Below the pieces are notes generated by a model. It made no database searches, was not told where the DNA came from, and saw nothing but the letters and a program-made list of their open reading frames with translations. Positions 63,536 through 64,000 of a stretch of 64,000 nt of DNA are shown here, piece by piece. Position numbers and translations under genes: made by a program. The number at the start of each line of letters is the position of its first letter. Position 1 is the first letter of the stretch. The stretch is from NCBI GenBank assembly GCA_942636505.2, contig CALOGB020000056.1:620001-684000 (forward strand), given 5' to 3'. The DNA comes from an uncultured bacterium. Lineage in GTDB: Bacteria > Pseudomonadota > Alphaproteobacteria > Sphingomonadales > Sphingomonadaceae.

Positions 63536-64000
63536 ATGCAATCGGTCTGGACGCCGTTCGGAAAAAGCCTGTTCGTGCTGGGCGGCGCGCGTTCTGGGAA
63601 AAGCCGCCACGCTCAAGCCTTGGCCGAAGCCGCGGCGACGGACCACGCGACGCGGCTCGTCTATATCGCGACCGCGCAGGCATTCGACGGCGAGATGGAG
63701 GATCGGATCGCGCGCCATCGTGCCGACCGTGACGATCGGTGGCGGACCGTCGAGGCTCCGCTGGCGCTTGGCGAGGCGCTGAAGAGCGAAGACGGCCCGG
63801 ACGTCGTGATGCTGGTCGATTGCCTGACCCTGTGGGTGTCGAACCTGCTGCTGGCCGACGAGGCTGTCGCCGCGCGCGTGGACGATCTGGTCGAGACGAT
63901 CGCGCGATTGGAAGGCCGCGTCATCCTGGTGTCGAACGAAGTCGGGTTGGGTATCGTCCCGGACAATGTGTTGGCGCGGCGTTTCCGTGATGCGGCAGGG
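63536..64000 (+). CDS. cobU: Adenosylcobinamide kinase/guanylyltransferase CobU, cut at the right edge
   Basis: An incomplete reading of 155 codons (CobU; CobP in the Pseudomonas naming) that runs off the window. The enzyme phosphorylates adenosylcobinamide and then adds GMP. Walker A is FVLGGARSGKSRHAQ near residues 13-27, YIATAQAFDGEM and HRADRDDRWRTVE follow, then VMLVDCLTLWVSNLL and VILVSNEVGLGIVPD. All fit CobU. AAGGAAA lies 10-16 bases before the ATG at 63536. It diverges from cobD. Confidence 0.94.
   Translation, partial: MQSVWTPFGKSLFVLGGARSGKSRHAQALAEAAATDHATRLVYIATAQAFDGEMEDRIARHRADRDDRWRTVEAPLALGEALKSEDGPDVVMLVDCLTLWVSNLLLADEAVAARVDDLVETIARLEGRVILVSNEVGLGIVPDNVLARRFRDAAG

Overview
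The window is about 64 kb of GC-rich chromosomal DNA from an alphaproteobacterium, most likely Sphingomonas or a close relative in the Sphingomonadales. The signs are an addB-addA-trxA cluster, an SdhE/Mfd/RecG neighbourhood, an RcdA-type DUF1465 protein, a DksA with only one zinc-site cysteine, a CC0125/CC1285-type lipoprotein, two large TonB-dependent receptors and many short dispersed palindromes. Almost all of it reads as stable core genome. I see no prophage, insertion sequence, integrase, rRNA or CRISPR array.

Layout. 0-6.5 kb: addB (cut at the left edge), addA and trxA. 6.5-13.3 kb: argJ (minus strand), a periplasmic protein with a TonB-C-like domain, a small secreted ORF just before secA, secA, a YjbQ-family gene and a lipoprotein. 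13.4-24.4 kb: mfd, sdhE, recG, a PilZ protein, tyrS, then a tightly coupled minus-strand operon serS-surE-nlpD. 24.5-31.3 kb: a host-attachment-family protein, a serine-rich PEP-CTERM-like surface protein, dksA, a second PilZ protein, two small divergent YdcH-family genes, DUF1465/rcdA, tRNA-Pro(CGG), lepA and a small toxin-antitoxin pair. 31.4-39.5 kb: TonB receptor 1, a single-chain hydrolase/deacetylase/glycosyltransferase fusion, and modABC. 39.6-49.2 kb: a GH3 beta-glucosidase, htpG, then a flavin amine oxidase, TonB receptor 2 and an exported RidA. 49.3-53.2 kb: four overlapping genes for DUF4126, a mercuric-reductase-like flavoprotein, a CNB/TrxR-like flavoprotein and a UBP-type zinc finger. 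53.5-56.8 kb: an exported cyclophilin, an FAD dehydrogenase and cobO. 56.9-64 kb: a cobalamin riboswitch followed by DUF1636-cobT-phosphatase-cobS, then cobQ-cbiB-cobD on the other strand, and cobU cut at the right edge.

How the genes work together. The AddAB, Mfd and RecG proteins cover double-strand-break processing, transcription-coupled repair and fork reversal. The right end encodes the late, nucleotide-loop part of cobalamin synthesis or salvage, with part of it under B12 control. The amine oxidase, receptor and RidA genes look like an exported system that takes up an amine or amino acid compound, oxidises it and disposes of the imine. The four-gene redox/zinc-finger operon is the least explained unit and my best candidate for something undescribed. 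A second candidate is the small exported ORF before secA, which sits where E. coli has secM. Two palindromic repeat families (called A and B here) occur as an ordered A-B composite at two sites 42 kb apart, and a C/T-rich family (D) marks four gene boundaries.
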